Shown here: positions 51,006 to 60,171 of the stretch, one piece after another
How positions within the stretch are numbered: the first letter of the stretch is position 1
Layout: every line of letters begins with the position of its first letter
Assembly (NCBI GenBank): GCA_021789975.1
Contig: JAJYIT010000003.1
Span: 124,001-188,000, forward strand
Length of the DNA stretch: 64,000 bases
Direction: 5' to 3'
Origin: Bacteroidota bacterium
GTDB lineage: Bacteria; Bacteroidota; Ignavibacteria; Kryptoniales; JAKASW01
Made by a program: the position numbers and the translations under genes
Notes under the pieces: generated by a model
The model's input: only the letters and a program-made list of their open reading frames with translations
What the model was told of the DNA's origin: nothing
Database searches by the model: none

Positions 51006-51980
51006 TCAGGTGTAATCCTCTCGCCTTTGCACATTAAGCAAGGCCCCGCCATTTAAATACCGAAGTATGTTCTCAAGGGCGTGCTCCAGAGCTCTTAGAT
51101 AAATCCCATCTACGAGATAAGAGTTGTGGGGCGAACCCAGAAAGTTTTCCAGCTCGAAGAACGGATAATGTACCTCAAATTTCGGTCGGCTGAACGGCTC
51201 GACCCACCATGCTTCGATCCCGGCTTTAAACTGCGGAAGTGATTTCAGGTGTTCGTATAGACTTCTCTCATCGATCAGGTCCCCCCGGGCTACATTCACA
51301 AGTACCGCATCGCGTTTCATTTTCCCCAATTCTTCACTGCCAATTAACGATTTGGTCTGCTTGTTAAGTGCGATGGACAGAAGAATGAAATCAGATTCTC
51401 GAAGTAGATAATCCATATCGGGGAGTTTCCCGATGAAATCGACCTGCCGGTCAGTCTTTCCGGTAGAGTTGATCGCAAGGATCTTCATTCGGAACCCTCG
51501 TGCCAGCTCAGCCGTAGCCTTTCCGATCCCGCCGAATCCTATGACCCCGAGTGTTGCCCCACTGAGCATCTTGTGACGGGTAACCTGGTCGAAGATCCCC
51601 CGTGTCAATTTCTGATGATTCGGCAGGAAGTTGCGTGAAAGAGCAAGCATCATCCCGATAGCATGTTCAGCAATCGGTTCGTTGTACGCGCCGCTGTTGC
51701 TGCAAATCGTTATTTCATGACGAAATCTCTCGAAGGGTATGCCGTCCGCCCCCGCGAGAGTGATTTGGATAAGTCGGACCTTCTTGAGATACTCATACTC
51801 ATCGTCATGGATATCTCGTCTAAGGTTCATTCCAAGCAGGATATCGGCTTCTGACAGAATGTGTTGCCGGTCTCCGGTATCGGCAGACGCCAGGTATTCA
51901 ATCTCGACTTTACCTCCGAGCTTTGACCTGACGAGATCACTCATCTCGGAAGTCACTTTTTGTGCTACCGCCAGCTTCAT
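51006..51980 (-). CDS. D-isomer-specific 2-hydroxyacid dehydrogenase
   Basis: 324 residues. The NAD-binding motif GVIGFGGIGKATAELA (~140-155) is followed by a short loop. Catalytic Arg is in NVARGDLIDE, and a His in LGSPHNSYL fills the general-acid position. The YNEPIAEHAIGMMLALSRN motif is typical. It reduces 2-oxoacids or oxidises D-2-hydroxyacids (glyoxylate, hydroxypyruvate or phosphoglycerate-like). It ends 6 nt from the convergent ArfB gene and lies before the heparinase-like gene on the same strand. Confidence 0.92.
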   Translation of the reverse strand: MKLAVAQKVTSEMSDLVRSKLGGKVEIEYLASADTGDRQHILSEADILLGMNLRRDIHDDEYEYLKKVRLIQITLAGADGIPFERFRHEITICSNSGAYNEPIAEHAIGMMLALSRNFLPNHQKLTRGIFDQVTRHKMLSGATLGVIGFGGIGKATAELARGFRMKILAINSTGKTDRQVDFIGKLPDMDYLLRESDFILLSIALNKQTKSLIGSEELGKMKRDAVLVNVARGDLIDERSLYEHLKSLPQFKAGIEAWWVEPFSRPKFEVHYPFFELENFLGSPHNSYLVDGIYLRALEHALENILRYLNGGALLNVQRREDYT

Positions 51981-52173
51981 CTAAGCGCAGCCCATTGAAC
52001 TGAACTGAGATAAAAGTCTGGATGATGTTCGGAATGAATTACAGCTCGGAAAATAAATACTTGAAGAAAGACGGCCGCTCTCGCAGTCCTCGGAATAGTT
52101 CCATGAAACTTACCGTCAGTTCGGAGTCCCCCACCTGTGGTTCGAAAGGTTTTTGGGTGGGTAAATTCACTCT

Positions 52174-54375
52174 TCATGTTTCGGCATCCCGGATTCTGTT
52201 GAGCAGTCTGTTCATTTCGTCGGCACTGCTGATAATAAAAATAAATGTCTGAATCTTGAACGGTAGCTGGGTCTCCAGTTCCACTCTGGCCGTCTTTGCT
52301 CTCTGGATAACGCCATAGCTCGGAGAATGTTCCCAGTTTTCGATCTTAAATGGCCGCTCGAATTTAAGTAGTGCAAACTCTTTCCCTTCAAGGACAATAA
52401 AGTTCCGCCCGAGGTCTACAACTTTCACCTCCGGAGCAAAATGGAACATCATCTCGATTTTGTGGTCGCCCTTTCCGAGCAGGTTATCCTCTATAATGAA
52501 TGTGCGTTGGCTCTTGTTGAAGGTGATTTTCCGCTTATGCGTAACGGGGTCAGCCAGCCGCGTATATGCATGATGAAGGGCTTCAATTACATCTTGATCC
52601 CTCGTGGAGGTCCATTCGACAAGTTCGGGTGAAGTCATGTCTTTCTTCACGGACCACAACCCGGCGAACTCGGCTTGCTCGGCTTCGTCCACAACGATCG
52701 TGTTATGAGAATAAGTCGAGCGCAATTTGTTTCGGAACGCGGCGTCGCTCGAGTAACAGAAGGTCCCGCGATCGACGAGAAAATGGTCGTTGCCGGAGAC
52801 GGTGAGACTCAACAAGTCGTTGTGACCATGGCCTCCTCTCCCCCGCTGTCCCAAATCTCCGAAATCAAATGAACAGAAATCTTTGCCGGTCCTCAGAAAC
52901 GCGAAACCGCCTTCCTTGAATAACCTACTGCTTGTTTCGGGTTTCGATTCAAGCGAGGTAAACTTTTCAAATCCCTCACTCCCGAGAAGAAGCAATGCAA
53001 TCTCGCTGAAACCGCCTGCGGCTGCTTTCAGATCAGACCTCCCGAATAGCGTTGCGCCTATGGAGGTCAAATCGCGATGGTCGTTAAAGTCTATCTTAGT
53101 TTTCATCCTGAAGATCCTGCCGTCGTCGCTATCGCCGATGGGTGGAATCCTGCCGTCTTGCATTGTGGACGATGAGAGAAATGTGTACATGCTTTCCAAC
53201 CTTCTTGAAAAAGTGTTGGTGACGCTGAAATTGTTCAGCTTCAGCAAGACATAAGCCGCGGTAAATAGCTCAATCACCAACCGCTGATAACTGGTCGATT
53301 TCTCGTAGTCTGTACCGTCCTCATATACCTGGCCGAGCATTTCGCGTTCCAGCTCTCTGTGAGCAAAAACAGTCCATCTTTTTCCAGAATCCGTATCGTG
53401 AAATAGAATCCCGAGATACAGCAACCCGACCAAATCAGATATCAGGTGATTATGGTTCCTCGGACTACGCTCAAGATTGTACCATATATAGACACCGTGT
53501 TCGTAGAGAGAGCATAATAGCTTCAAAAGGAACTCATCATCGAGTTTTGGTGATCCCATGAAGAAGAGAAGACCAACAATCAGATTCATCCCCCTGATTG
53601 CAACTTCCATCGAGGCGCGCCAGTTTATCCCGTACCCGGCTGGGTTTTCTTCGATCCAATCATTCACAAGCTGCATGAACTTCTCGGTGTGGCTCTCACT
53701 ATGACTGACCCAGTATGCTTTCCCGAGCCAGATTGCCTGGTGAAACCGGTTTACTTCCCATGGGACTTTCACGTCGGCATGTTCAAGGTTCCAAGTTCGA
53801 GGTTCAAGATTAGCGGTTCCGGGTTCGATGTTCCCGGTTCCCGATTCTTGTCCCTCACCTCCGTATCTGCTCTCGGTTTCCGCCGATTCCCCGATTCCCC
53901 GTCTCGCCCGCTCCTCCTGTTTCCTTTCTCCTTTCCCTAATACGTCGATATTCGTGTAATACGCCATTGGCCATCTCTTCCCCGATCTGAAGTCGAGGTG
54001 CCAATCGATCTTATCTCCGAAAGAGAAAACCTCAGACCCGAGTGTTTGGTATTTGTTTTCGTGCACCAGGTCCGCGTCGTCCAGTATGTTGTCAAACCCG
54101 CCAAGCGATGTTAGTAGATTGAGGTAAAAGTCCTTCCTGTTTGAGTCACTTAGGAAGAAACGCTGGCGGAGCGACTGTTTGAAGAGAGCAGAGAAGTCTC
54201 CCGGCTTCCGGAACGATCGGGGAAATTTACGCAGAAGCTTTTCAACCGTGATAGACTTGCGCAGATACTTCTTACCCAGGGTGTATAATTCAGGGGTCAC
54301 TATTCGTGAATAGATAAGTCTTGCGAAATCGGTTGCCGATACGCGGAGCAAGTGTTTCCTCGCGTTTATAGGCAA
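52174..54375 (-). CDS. Heparinase II/III family protein with in-frame insertion
   Basis: 733 residues. The alpha-helical domain (to ~420) shows WHLDFRSGKRWPMAYYTNIDVLGKG and DVKVPWEVNRFHQAIWLGKAYW, a pair of blocks that are contiguous in most relatives. Then come HGVYIWYNLERSPRNHNHLISD and a heparinase II/III C-terminal beta domain with GGHGHNDLLSLTVSGNDHFLVDRGT. This is an anaerobic-type polysaccharide lyase or a related exopolysaccharide-processing enzyme. The product is uncertain, and no signal peptide is visible. Residues 150-200 are a low-complexity insertion between the two blocks (53776-53928). Next to polysaccharide-synthesis genes, a role in exopolysaccharide processing is likely. 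Confidence 0.9.
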   Translation of the reverse strand: MPINARKHLLRVSATDFARLIYSRIVTPELYTLGKKYLRKSITVEKLLRKFPRSFRKPGDFSALFKQSLRQRFFLSDSNRKDFYLNLLTSLGGFDNILDDADLVHENKYQTLGSEVFSFGDKIDWHLDFRSGKRWPMAYYTNIDVLGKGERKQEERARRGIGESAETESRYGGEGQESGTGNIEPGTANLEPRTWNLEHADVKVPWEVNRFHQAIWLGKAYWVSHSESHTEKFMQLVNDWIEENPAGYGINWRASMEVAIRGMNLIVGLLFFMGSPKLDDEFLLKLLCSLYEHGVYIWYNLERSPRNHNHLISDLVGLLYLGILFHDTDSGKRWTVFAHRELEREMLGQVYEDGTDYEKSTSYQRLVIELFTAAYVLLKLNNFSVTNTFSRRLESMYTFLSSSTMQDGRIPPIGDSDDGRIFRMKTKIDFNDHRDLTSIGATLFGRSDLKAAAGGFSEIALLLLGSEGFEKFTSLESKPETSSRLFKEGGFAFLRTGKDFCSFDFGDLGQRGRGGHGHNDLLSLTVSGNDHFLVDRGTFCYSSDAAFRNKLRSTYSHNTIVVDEAEQAEFAGLWSVKKDMTSPELVEWTSTRDQDVIEALHHAYTRLADPVTHKRKITFNKSQRTFIIEDNLLGKGDHKIEMMFHFAPEVKVVDLGRNFIVLEGKEFALLKFERPFKIENWEHSPSYGVIQRAKTARVELETQLPFKIQTFIFIISSADEMNRLLNRIRDAET
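53776..53928. repeat. GGTTC-type repeat inserted in the heparinase gene
   Basis: 153 bp (51 codons, in frame). The right part is made of imperfect repeats of GGTTCxAxGTTC/GGTTCCGGGTTC on the plus strand, giving EPGTANLEPRTWNLE in the protein. The left part is Arg/Glu/Ser-rich. It keeps the frame between conserved blocks, so the protein may still work. Confidence 0.75.
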
Positions 54376-54418
54376 GTTGCCAAAGTGACAGATTCCGACC
54401 GGGACAAGCCGCTTTCAG

Positions 54419-54673
54419 TCATCGAACGAAGTGGTCGTACTCTGCATGTGTACCGATCAGGAACCACACGAGTCCTCCGTCTATTTCCACAGCCAAAGCC
54501 CCGTGATGTAGGCCTACCCTGACAGACCAATACCCATCAACCATCTTGAGCTTAAGTGACGGGTCCTCTGGATCGTTCTTCAAAAGTTCAAACTTTTTTC
54601 GCGCCAGTTCCTGCGTTTCTTTTGATAGCTTGTTGAAACATTCCCAGAATGAAGGAACTGCGTTATGCTTCAC
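54419..54673 (-). CDS. RelE/ParE-superfamily toxin-like protein
   Basis: 84 residues with the compact RelE/ParE pattern: helices NKLSKETQELARKKFELLKNDP, then strands LKLKMVDGYWSVRVGLHHGALAV and VWFLIGTHAEYDHFV. The antitoxin gene overlaps its start by 4 nt upstream, the usual type II arrangement. Related members cleave ribosome-bound mRNA or poison gyrase; which applies here is unknown. It lies between the heparinase-like gene and the FkbM/GT block. Confidence 0.82.
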   Translation of the reverse strand: MKHNAVPSFWECFNKLSKETQELARKKFELLKNDPEDPSLKLKMVDGYWSVRVGLHHGALAVEIDGGLVWFLIGTHAEYDHFVR

Positions 54674-54870
54674 AGCCCTGTGTACTTGTCGCTCTTGTGC
54701 TCCGTCACCGCCTTTTCCGCAATCTTGTCAAGCTTTCCTGCCTTGACATCTTCCTCAAATTGTCGGTCCCACAGGTCGGCATCGAATTCCTCAAACCATT
54801 TGCGAAATTCGATCATTTCTTTTCCCTCTAAATCCGAGATGGCTTTCTCACGTTCTTGAATTGTGGGCAT
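54670..54870 (-). CDS. Antitoxin of the RelE/ParE pair
   Basis: 66 residues from ATG 54870 with GAGGAGGGA as ribosome site; seven extra codons are possible upstream. The sequence FRKWFEEFDADLWDRQFEEDVKAGKLDKIAEKA followed by a charged tail is a common antitoxin type that is encoded directly before RelE-like toxins. It has no obvious DNA-binding domain; the helical part probably wraps the toxin. Overlap with the toxin start is ATGA. Confidence 0.8.
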   Translation of the reverse strand: MPTIQEREKAISDLEGKEMIEFRKWFEEFDADLWDRQFEEDVKAGKLDKIAEKAVTEHKSDKYTGL

Positions 54871-55265
54871 AATTCCCTCCTCGAAGTTCAAATGACAAAT
54901 TAAAATGCTTTACCTTGACTTGCAATTACGGAGGAAATCGTTGACATGATCGGTGAGAACAACCTTGACTTTACACTTGTTTGAAATATGACTTGTTGAA
55001 TAAATTGACAATGGAGGTCTGCAAGATGCGACGAATGTCATTTGATATAGACGATACCACTTTGATCTCTTTGGTTCAATAACCGGTGAGACATTCGGTT
55101 CGCCTGACGCTCTCTCCTCTAAGAATGATAGCAAGAGAAAATGTCTTTGAGTTAATTACTTGACACAAACATCTGCATCTATTTCCTGAAAGGAATATAT
55201 CCTGGAATCCTTGTAACGAATAACCTCAAAGAATTTAAGATGGTAAGAAAACTGAAGAGTTAGAA
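54871..55265. other. Intergenic region, divergent, nothing recognised
   Basis: About 395 bp between the TA pair (minus) and the FkbM gene (plus). It holds both promoters, but I could not fix them. It is AT-rich toward 55150-55260. No repeat or remnant seen. Confidence 0.4.
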
Positions 55266-56150
55266 TTGGGCTACTTAAAAAAGCTGATCGATGATTTCTG
55301 GTTTTTGAGTTCTGTAATTTATTCGAAGATCAATCCCTTCATGATAAGGCAATTCGGGATGGACAAGATCGGGTTCTTCCTGGGCAGGATTAGGAGACCG
55401 AGAGTTCTCCGTGTCGGACCTTTATACTTTCAGATGAACCCGGAGGTTTCTTCGTGCTTCCCCCTCATAATAAGCGGTAGGTTCAATGAAGAGGAGACTC
55501 ACAAATTCCTGGAGAAGATACTGAGTCTTGTTGGGAATTTTGATTTATTCGTCGACGTAGGGTCGAATATTGGAGAGTTTATTATCGACATGGCGTCTTC
55601 GGGCAAAGTCACGGACGTGGTCGGCTTTGAGCCAAATTCGGCGTGTGTGAGATCTTCCACCAAGAGCGTAGAACTGAATCGTCTGAAAAATGTCAGGGTG
55701 GTTCAAACTTTGCTGAAGGAATCAGCAGAGCAGGTAAAATTCGATATGAGTGGAAACAACGCCTACATCCATTCAATTTTCTCCCCTCCAGTTGGGGCAG
55801 AGTCGATGCGAAGTTCAACTCTGGATAACGAAATTCAAGTTGAAAATGTGACGGCGGTGCTTCTAATCGATGTCGAGGGCGCTGAAGTGCTCGTAATGGC
55901 CGGCGGTAAGAACTTCATTAAGCGAAACCTGCCATTAATAATCTTCGAGTATAATCATGTGTCGAAACTTCATTTTACTTTGGAGGATGTTCGCGAAGTA
56001 CTTCCGGCTGGCTATGAAATTTTTCGGTTGAGGATGGGAGAGGGTTCGCTTGATGGATATCTCGATAGAAGACTTGAGCAAACATATAATTGCGTCGCGG
56101 TTCATAAGGACTCTCGCTTTTATCAATCCGCGAGGGAACTGGTCAAGTGA
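55266..56150 (+). CDS. FkbM family methyltransferase
   Basis: 294 residues if the TTG at 55266 is used (an ATG at 55341 is the next choice). SAM motif VDVGSNIGEFIIDMA (~97-111), GFEPNSACV, the acidic metal-binding-like LLIDVEGAEVLVMAGG and NLPLIIFEYN are standard FkbM features. Such enzymes O-methylate sugars or polyketides; in this setting, polysaccharide sugar methylation is likely. It is followed after 64 nt by a glycosyltransferase gene. Confidence 0.85.
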   Translation: MGYLKKLIDDFWFLSSVIYSKINPFMIRQFGMDKIGFFLGRIRRPRVLRVGPLYFQMNPEVSSCFPLIISGRFNEEETHKFLEKILSLVGNFDLFVDVGSNIGEFIIDMASSGKVTDVVGFEPNSACVRSSTKSVELNRLKNVRVVQTLLKESAEQVKFDMSGNNAYIHSIFSPPVGAESMRSSTLDNEIQVENVTAVLLIDVEGAEVLVMAGGKNFIKRNLPLIIFEYNHVSKLHFTLEDVREVLPAGYEIFRLRMGEGSLDGYLDRRLEQTYNCVAVHKDSRFYQSARELVK

Positions 56151-56214
56151 TTACTACCTTTGCCTGCCATCAAGTGTACGAGCATTGCTTCAGGGAAATT
56201 GCAGCGATTAGGAT

Positions 56215-57396
56215 ATGTTGAATCTTACCTTCTGGACAAGTGTACCATCTTTCTATCAATGTGAACTCTTCAGGGCCCTTGCCAGGCTTGAGGAGTTGAA
56301 ACTCCGGGTAATCTTTGAACACGATATCACCTCTGAAAGGACGAATCTCGGTTGGCAGAACGACCTGTGGGGATTCGATTACCAGTTTATCGACAATCAC
56401 AGACCGGTGATCGATGCTATCAGGAAGGTGCACAGCTATGCTGCGGCGACAAACGTGGTGAGCGGATTGTGGGCAGGTAAAGTCCAAGAGTCTGTGCTCG
56501 CGACGCTTTTTGTTTCTCGTGCCAAATATTTCATTTATTCCGAGGCCCCTGACCCGTCTTTACGGCTACCTTCACTGAAGAAGAAGCTTCTAACAGCAGC
56601 GGGAAAGAGGATCCTCAAGAGGGCATCCGGCGCACTGGCAATATCGCGGTTCGCAGTCGACTATTTTAGATCATACGATATGGACAGGAACAAGATATAT
56701 CCCTTCGGCTATTTTCGGTCAACGCCCTTAAACTTTAAATTGACTGGGTCTAATAAACAAAAAGAAACTGTCGATATAGTATTTGTCGGCCAGCTTGTCC
56801 ACCGGAAGGGTCTTGACATCCTCTTGAACGCTGCTGAGCCGCTCTTGTCCGCAAGGCAAGAATTGCGTCTTCATCTGATAGGAACGGGCGACCGTGAGCA
56901 GGAGTACCGCAGTTGGGTCTCAGAGCGCGGCCTTTCATCCGGTGTATTCTTCGAAGGAATTGTGGAGTCCGGCTCTGTGATAGACAATATATCAAAATTC
57001 GACCTGCTCGTGCTTCCTTCACGGTGGGACGGTTGGGGGATAGTCGTCAATGAAGCATTGATGGCGGGAGTGCCTGTGATAGTCTCCGACATGTGCGGGG
57101 CGGCCGATGTCGTGCGGGACGGAGTGAACGGCTATGTTTTCCACAGCGAAGCAGCCGGAGAACTAAGAATGAAACTCGAAACATTTTTAGGAGATCTCAG
57201 CCTGAGGAAGTCCTTAGCTGATGAAGCAAGAAAAACTGGTCGGGCGCTTGAAGCCGGACATGCATCTGAATATCTTTTTAAGGTTCTTACGAAGGGCTCT
57301 TTTGACGAAAGCTTGAGAGATGCTGAGATGTCCGCATCTCCGACTTACCCTTGGATACAGAACACTGCCGGCAAGGCTTTCGAGAGGGACACGTAA
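56215..57396 (+). CDS. Glycosyltransferase family 4 (GT-B)
   Basis: 393 residues. The N-terminal domain is divergent. The C-terminal Rossmann domain has IVFVGQLVHRKGLDILL, a LLVLPSRWDGWGIVVNEALMAGVPVIVSD donor-binding block with the E-x7-E pattern, and a VRDGVNGYVF end. It should transfer a sugar from a nucleotide donor to a lipid-linked or polysaccharide acceptor at the inner face of the membrane. It is flanked by the FkbM methyltransferase and the arylsulfotransferase-like gene. Confidence 0.9.
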   Translation: MLNLTFWTSVPSFYQCELFRALARLEELKLRVIFEHDITSERTNLGWQNDLWGFDYQFIDNHRPVIDAIRKVHSYAAATNVVSGLWAGKVQESVLATLFVSRAKYFIYSEAPDPSLRLPSLKKKLLTAAGKRILKRASGALAISRFAVDYFRSYDMDRNKIYPFGYFRSTPLNFKLTGSNKQKETVDIVFVGQLVHRKGLDILLNAAEPLLSARQELRLHLIGTGDREQEYRSWVSERGLSSGVFFEGIVESGSVIDNISKFDLLVLPSRWDGWGIVVNEALMAGVPVIVSDMCGAADVVRDGVNGYVFHSEAAGELRMKLETFLGDLSLRKSLADEARKTGRALEAGHASEYLFKVLTKGSFDESLRDAEMSASPTYPWIQNTAGKAFERDT

Positions 57397-57528
57397 TAAA
57401 TCCAATTTCAAAACACTAAACCATTAGCTACCCGCAACGTCTAATTGCTTGAGTGTTTATCAAGCAGTGATGGACTCTCCCCGGGTGATTAATTTATGCC
57501 GTTTCCAATCAATTTCGGAGTAACAACT

Positions 57529-59733
57529 ATGATCTCTTTTTACAGAAAACATTTCATAGAAGTATCATTCCTATTAATCACAGTCTTTATCGGCTCAGTT
57601 TTCGGCGCTCAGACGGCGCGGCGTATAAACGGGATGGAAGAGGAAACCAATCTGGGAAGACACATAATCTACGTCTCTCCGAACCCGGGGAGTTCATATC
57701 TTACACCGCAATCTAAAGTCATCATTCGTTCCGATGAGAATCTGAGTCCGGCTGTAATCGGGAATAATCTTCTTTTTGTCATCGGGACATCAAGCGGGAA
57801 ACATGAGGGGTTGGTGACATTGGCGAAAGACAACCGAACGATTTTGTTCCAGCCGCAGATACCTTTCTCTCCCGGTGAGACGGTAGATGTTTCAATGGCC
57901 AATCCCATATTGGCATCGAACGGGGATACGGTCGAGATGAATCCATTTTCTTTTTCCATCTCGGCAACCAACTTGAACGACGACAGGGCTGCCGTTTCTG
58001 AAATTGGATATGGGAATCCTTCGATACCAGTAGCCACCATTCAGAGACATTCCCCACTTGCTGTGTTGAACACCCTCCCTGGAGAATTTCGAGCAAGTGC
58101 CCAAACCGATACACTCCCTTCCGATCTCCCTGTTCCCACTGTCACAAAGCTCGACAGTCCGAGCTCAGGCTACATCTTCATATCGACCAATATGAATCAC
58201 TCCTTCTACAAGAAGTACGGGAACTACCTGATGATCGTCAACAATCAGGGTCAGGTACTGTTTTACCGGAACACAGGTGTTGACCCGGCATGGGACTTTA
58301 ACATACAACCGACCGGACAGTTAACTTACTTTACACCATACGGCAAGGGATGGTTTTACATAATGAATTCCTCGCTACAAGTCGTTGACAGTCTGACCGC
58401 AGCAAACGGGTACTACGGCGACGGGCACGAGATGAGAATTCTGCCGAACGGCAACATCTTTATCCTTGCCGACGACTACGAGTATGTCGATATGAGCAAG
58501 ATCGTGCCCGGCGGGAATACAGACGCGAAGGTCGTGGATGTTGTGATCCAGGAATTTGATAAGAACGGAAATCTTATTTTTAACTGGAGGTGCATTGATC
58601 ATTTCAAGATCACGGACGCGCTCGGGCAAAACCTTGATTCAACTCTTGTAGATCCGTTTCACTGCAATGCCATAGCTGTCGATCCCGACGGAACGATCCT
58701 CCTCTCGTCCCGGCACCTCAGCGAGATAACCAAAATAGATCCTGAAACCGGGAACATAATCTGGCGGCTCGGAGGTAAGAACAATCAGTTCAATTTTGTG
58801 AACGACACCATAGGGTTCTCTTACCAGCACGACATACGAAGATTGACAAACGGCGATATCACACTCATGGACAATGGAAATATGCACACCCCCCCTTTCT
58901 CAAGAGGAGTTGAATACAGGGTGGATGAAGTGAGCAAGATCGCGACTCTTGTCTGGCAGTTCAGGCATGTACCTGACGCCTACAATCCCTTTATGGGAAA
59001 TGTGGAAAGGCTCTCGAACGGGAATACCTTTATCGGATGGGGCGGTGCTGCGACTCCCGCGATTACCGAAGTCAGGCCCGACGGATCAACTGCACTCGAA
59101 ATGACATTTCCTTATGATTCGGTCTGGACCTACAGAGCATACAAACACCCGTTTTTGTTTGTCAGCTCACCGACACTCGACGATACGGTCCAAGCAGGTG
59201 ACTCCACGAACCTTGTGTGGAGGTCCTCCGGCGTAAGGACCGTGGACGTTGACTATTCTCTCGATGGGGGAAAAACGTGGTCCAATATCGCCGCCAATTA
59301 TCCGGCACACGTAGGCTCGTTAACAGTCCCGGTGCCAATTCACTCCGGTTCTTCTCTGCAATTTCGAATAGTACAAATCGGATCGGCCAACGAAGGAATG
59401 ACTTACCTCAGCGATACTGTGAACGTAGTCGGGGAGACGAACGGCATAAAAACCAGGACGGCACCTTACTCCTTTGAGCTGTCGGACAATTATCCGAATC
59501 CTTTCAACCCGACCACGACAATAAGCTACCAGATCGCGACGGGATCCCATGTCACGCTTAGGGTGTACAACATTCTCGGTCAGCTGGTTACGACTCTAGT
59601 GGACGCAACGCTGGCACCCGGAAAATACTCGGTGAAATTCAACGGAAGCGGCCTCGCAAGCGGAGTCTACTTCTACCGACTGAAAACTTCGGCCGGTTTT
59701 GTACAAGTCAAGAAAATGGTTTTCGAAAAATAG
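57529..59733 (+). CDS. T9SS-exported arylsulfotransferase (ASST)-like protein
   Basis: 734 residues from ATG 57529 (GGAG upstream; an ATG at 57496 is possible). Signal peptide ~1-27 (cleavage after FGA). An N-terminal Big-like domain (~40-165) is followed by the ASST beta-propeller (~190-555; YFTPYGKGWFYIM, YGDGHEMRILPNGNIFI, DPFHCNAIAVD, YQHDIRRLTNG). A Fn3-like/Y-x-V-D linker and a C-terminal T9SS type A domain (~650-734) follow, with DNYPNPFNPTTTISY and VYFYRLKTSAGFVQVKKMVF. Family enzymes move sulfate between phenols, and the exact substrate here is open. Export to the surface by the type IX system is inferred from the sorting domain. Confidence 0.92.
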   Translation: MISFYRKHFIEVSFLLITVFIGSVFGAQTARRINGMEEETNLGRHIIYVSPNPGSSYLTPQSKVIIRSDENLSPAVIGNNLLFVIGTSSGKHEGLVTLAKDNRTILFQPQIPFSPGETVDVSMANPILASNGDTVEMNPFSFSISATNLNDDRAAVSEIGYGNPSIPVATIQRHSPLAVLNTLPGEFRASAQTDTLPSDLPVPTVTKLDSPSSGYIFISTNMNHSFYKKYGNYLMIVNNQGQVLFYRNTGVDPAWDFNIQPTGQLTYFTPYGKGWFYIMNSSLQVVDSLTAANGYYGDGHEMRILPNGNIFILADDYEYVDMSKIVPGGNTDAKVVDVVIQEFDKNGNLIFNWRCIDHFKITDALGQNLDSTLVDPFHCNAIAVDPDGTILLSSRHLSEITKIDPETGNIIWRLGGKNNQFNFVNDTIGFSYQHDIRRLTNGDITLMDNGNMHTPPFSRGVEYRVDEVSKIATLVWQFRHVPDAYNPFMGNVERLSNGNTFIGWGGAATPAITEVRPDGSTALEMTFPYDSVWTYRAYKHPFLFVSSPTLDDTVQAGDSTNLVWRSSGVRTVDVDYSLDGGKTWSNIAANYPAHVGSLTVPVPIHSGSSLQFRIVQIGSANEGMTYLSDTVNVVGETNGIKTRTAPYSFELSDNYPNPFNPTTTISYQIATGSHVTLRVYNILGQLVTTLVDATLAPGKYSVKFNGSGLASGVYFYRLKTSAGFVQVKKMVFEK

Positions 59734-60171
59734 GTATTAGACTTATGCGCTGCTAGTCGGCATCGTGTTGTTGCTCACGGAGCCGACTAGCTCTGCAAAA
59801 GGCAAATCGGCAGCCGGGAGTACGAACGCCACTTGTCATTCTCAAAGTCGCCCCCCAATTCATCCCATTGTACAGTGTATCGGTTTTGAGTATCTGGTCA
59901 TGCAAAACCCTGGAAAGACGCGCTCCTGGGCCGGCCTTTTTTAGAATCTGATTTTGGGACCTCGATACAAGCCCGTCTTCCCGCAGACAGGTTGGTGGCA
60001 ACGATCTAATTGAACCTGAGACAGTACCTTCCATTGAGAAAGAAGAATCCTTCCCCTAAATTGAATTACAGCGGTTCTCACACCATGGAATCCTGCTGTC
60101 TTCTCTCAGACCGCAGTAAAGCCGACTGAACAAAAATTCGTGTTTTTTACATTATGAAGGAACATCGTCAA
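59734..60171. other. Intergenic region with a 10-bp stem
   Basis: No gene recognised. GCTAGTCGGC (59752-59761) pairs perfectly with GCCGACTAGC (59782-59791) about 20 bp after the ASST stop, perhaps a terminator or processing site without a T-tract. GGCCGGCC followed by TTTTTT lies near 59932-59945. A run CCTGAGACAGTACC near 60015-60030 resembles the ends of the element at 46727 with one mismatch. Confidence 0.45.
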
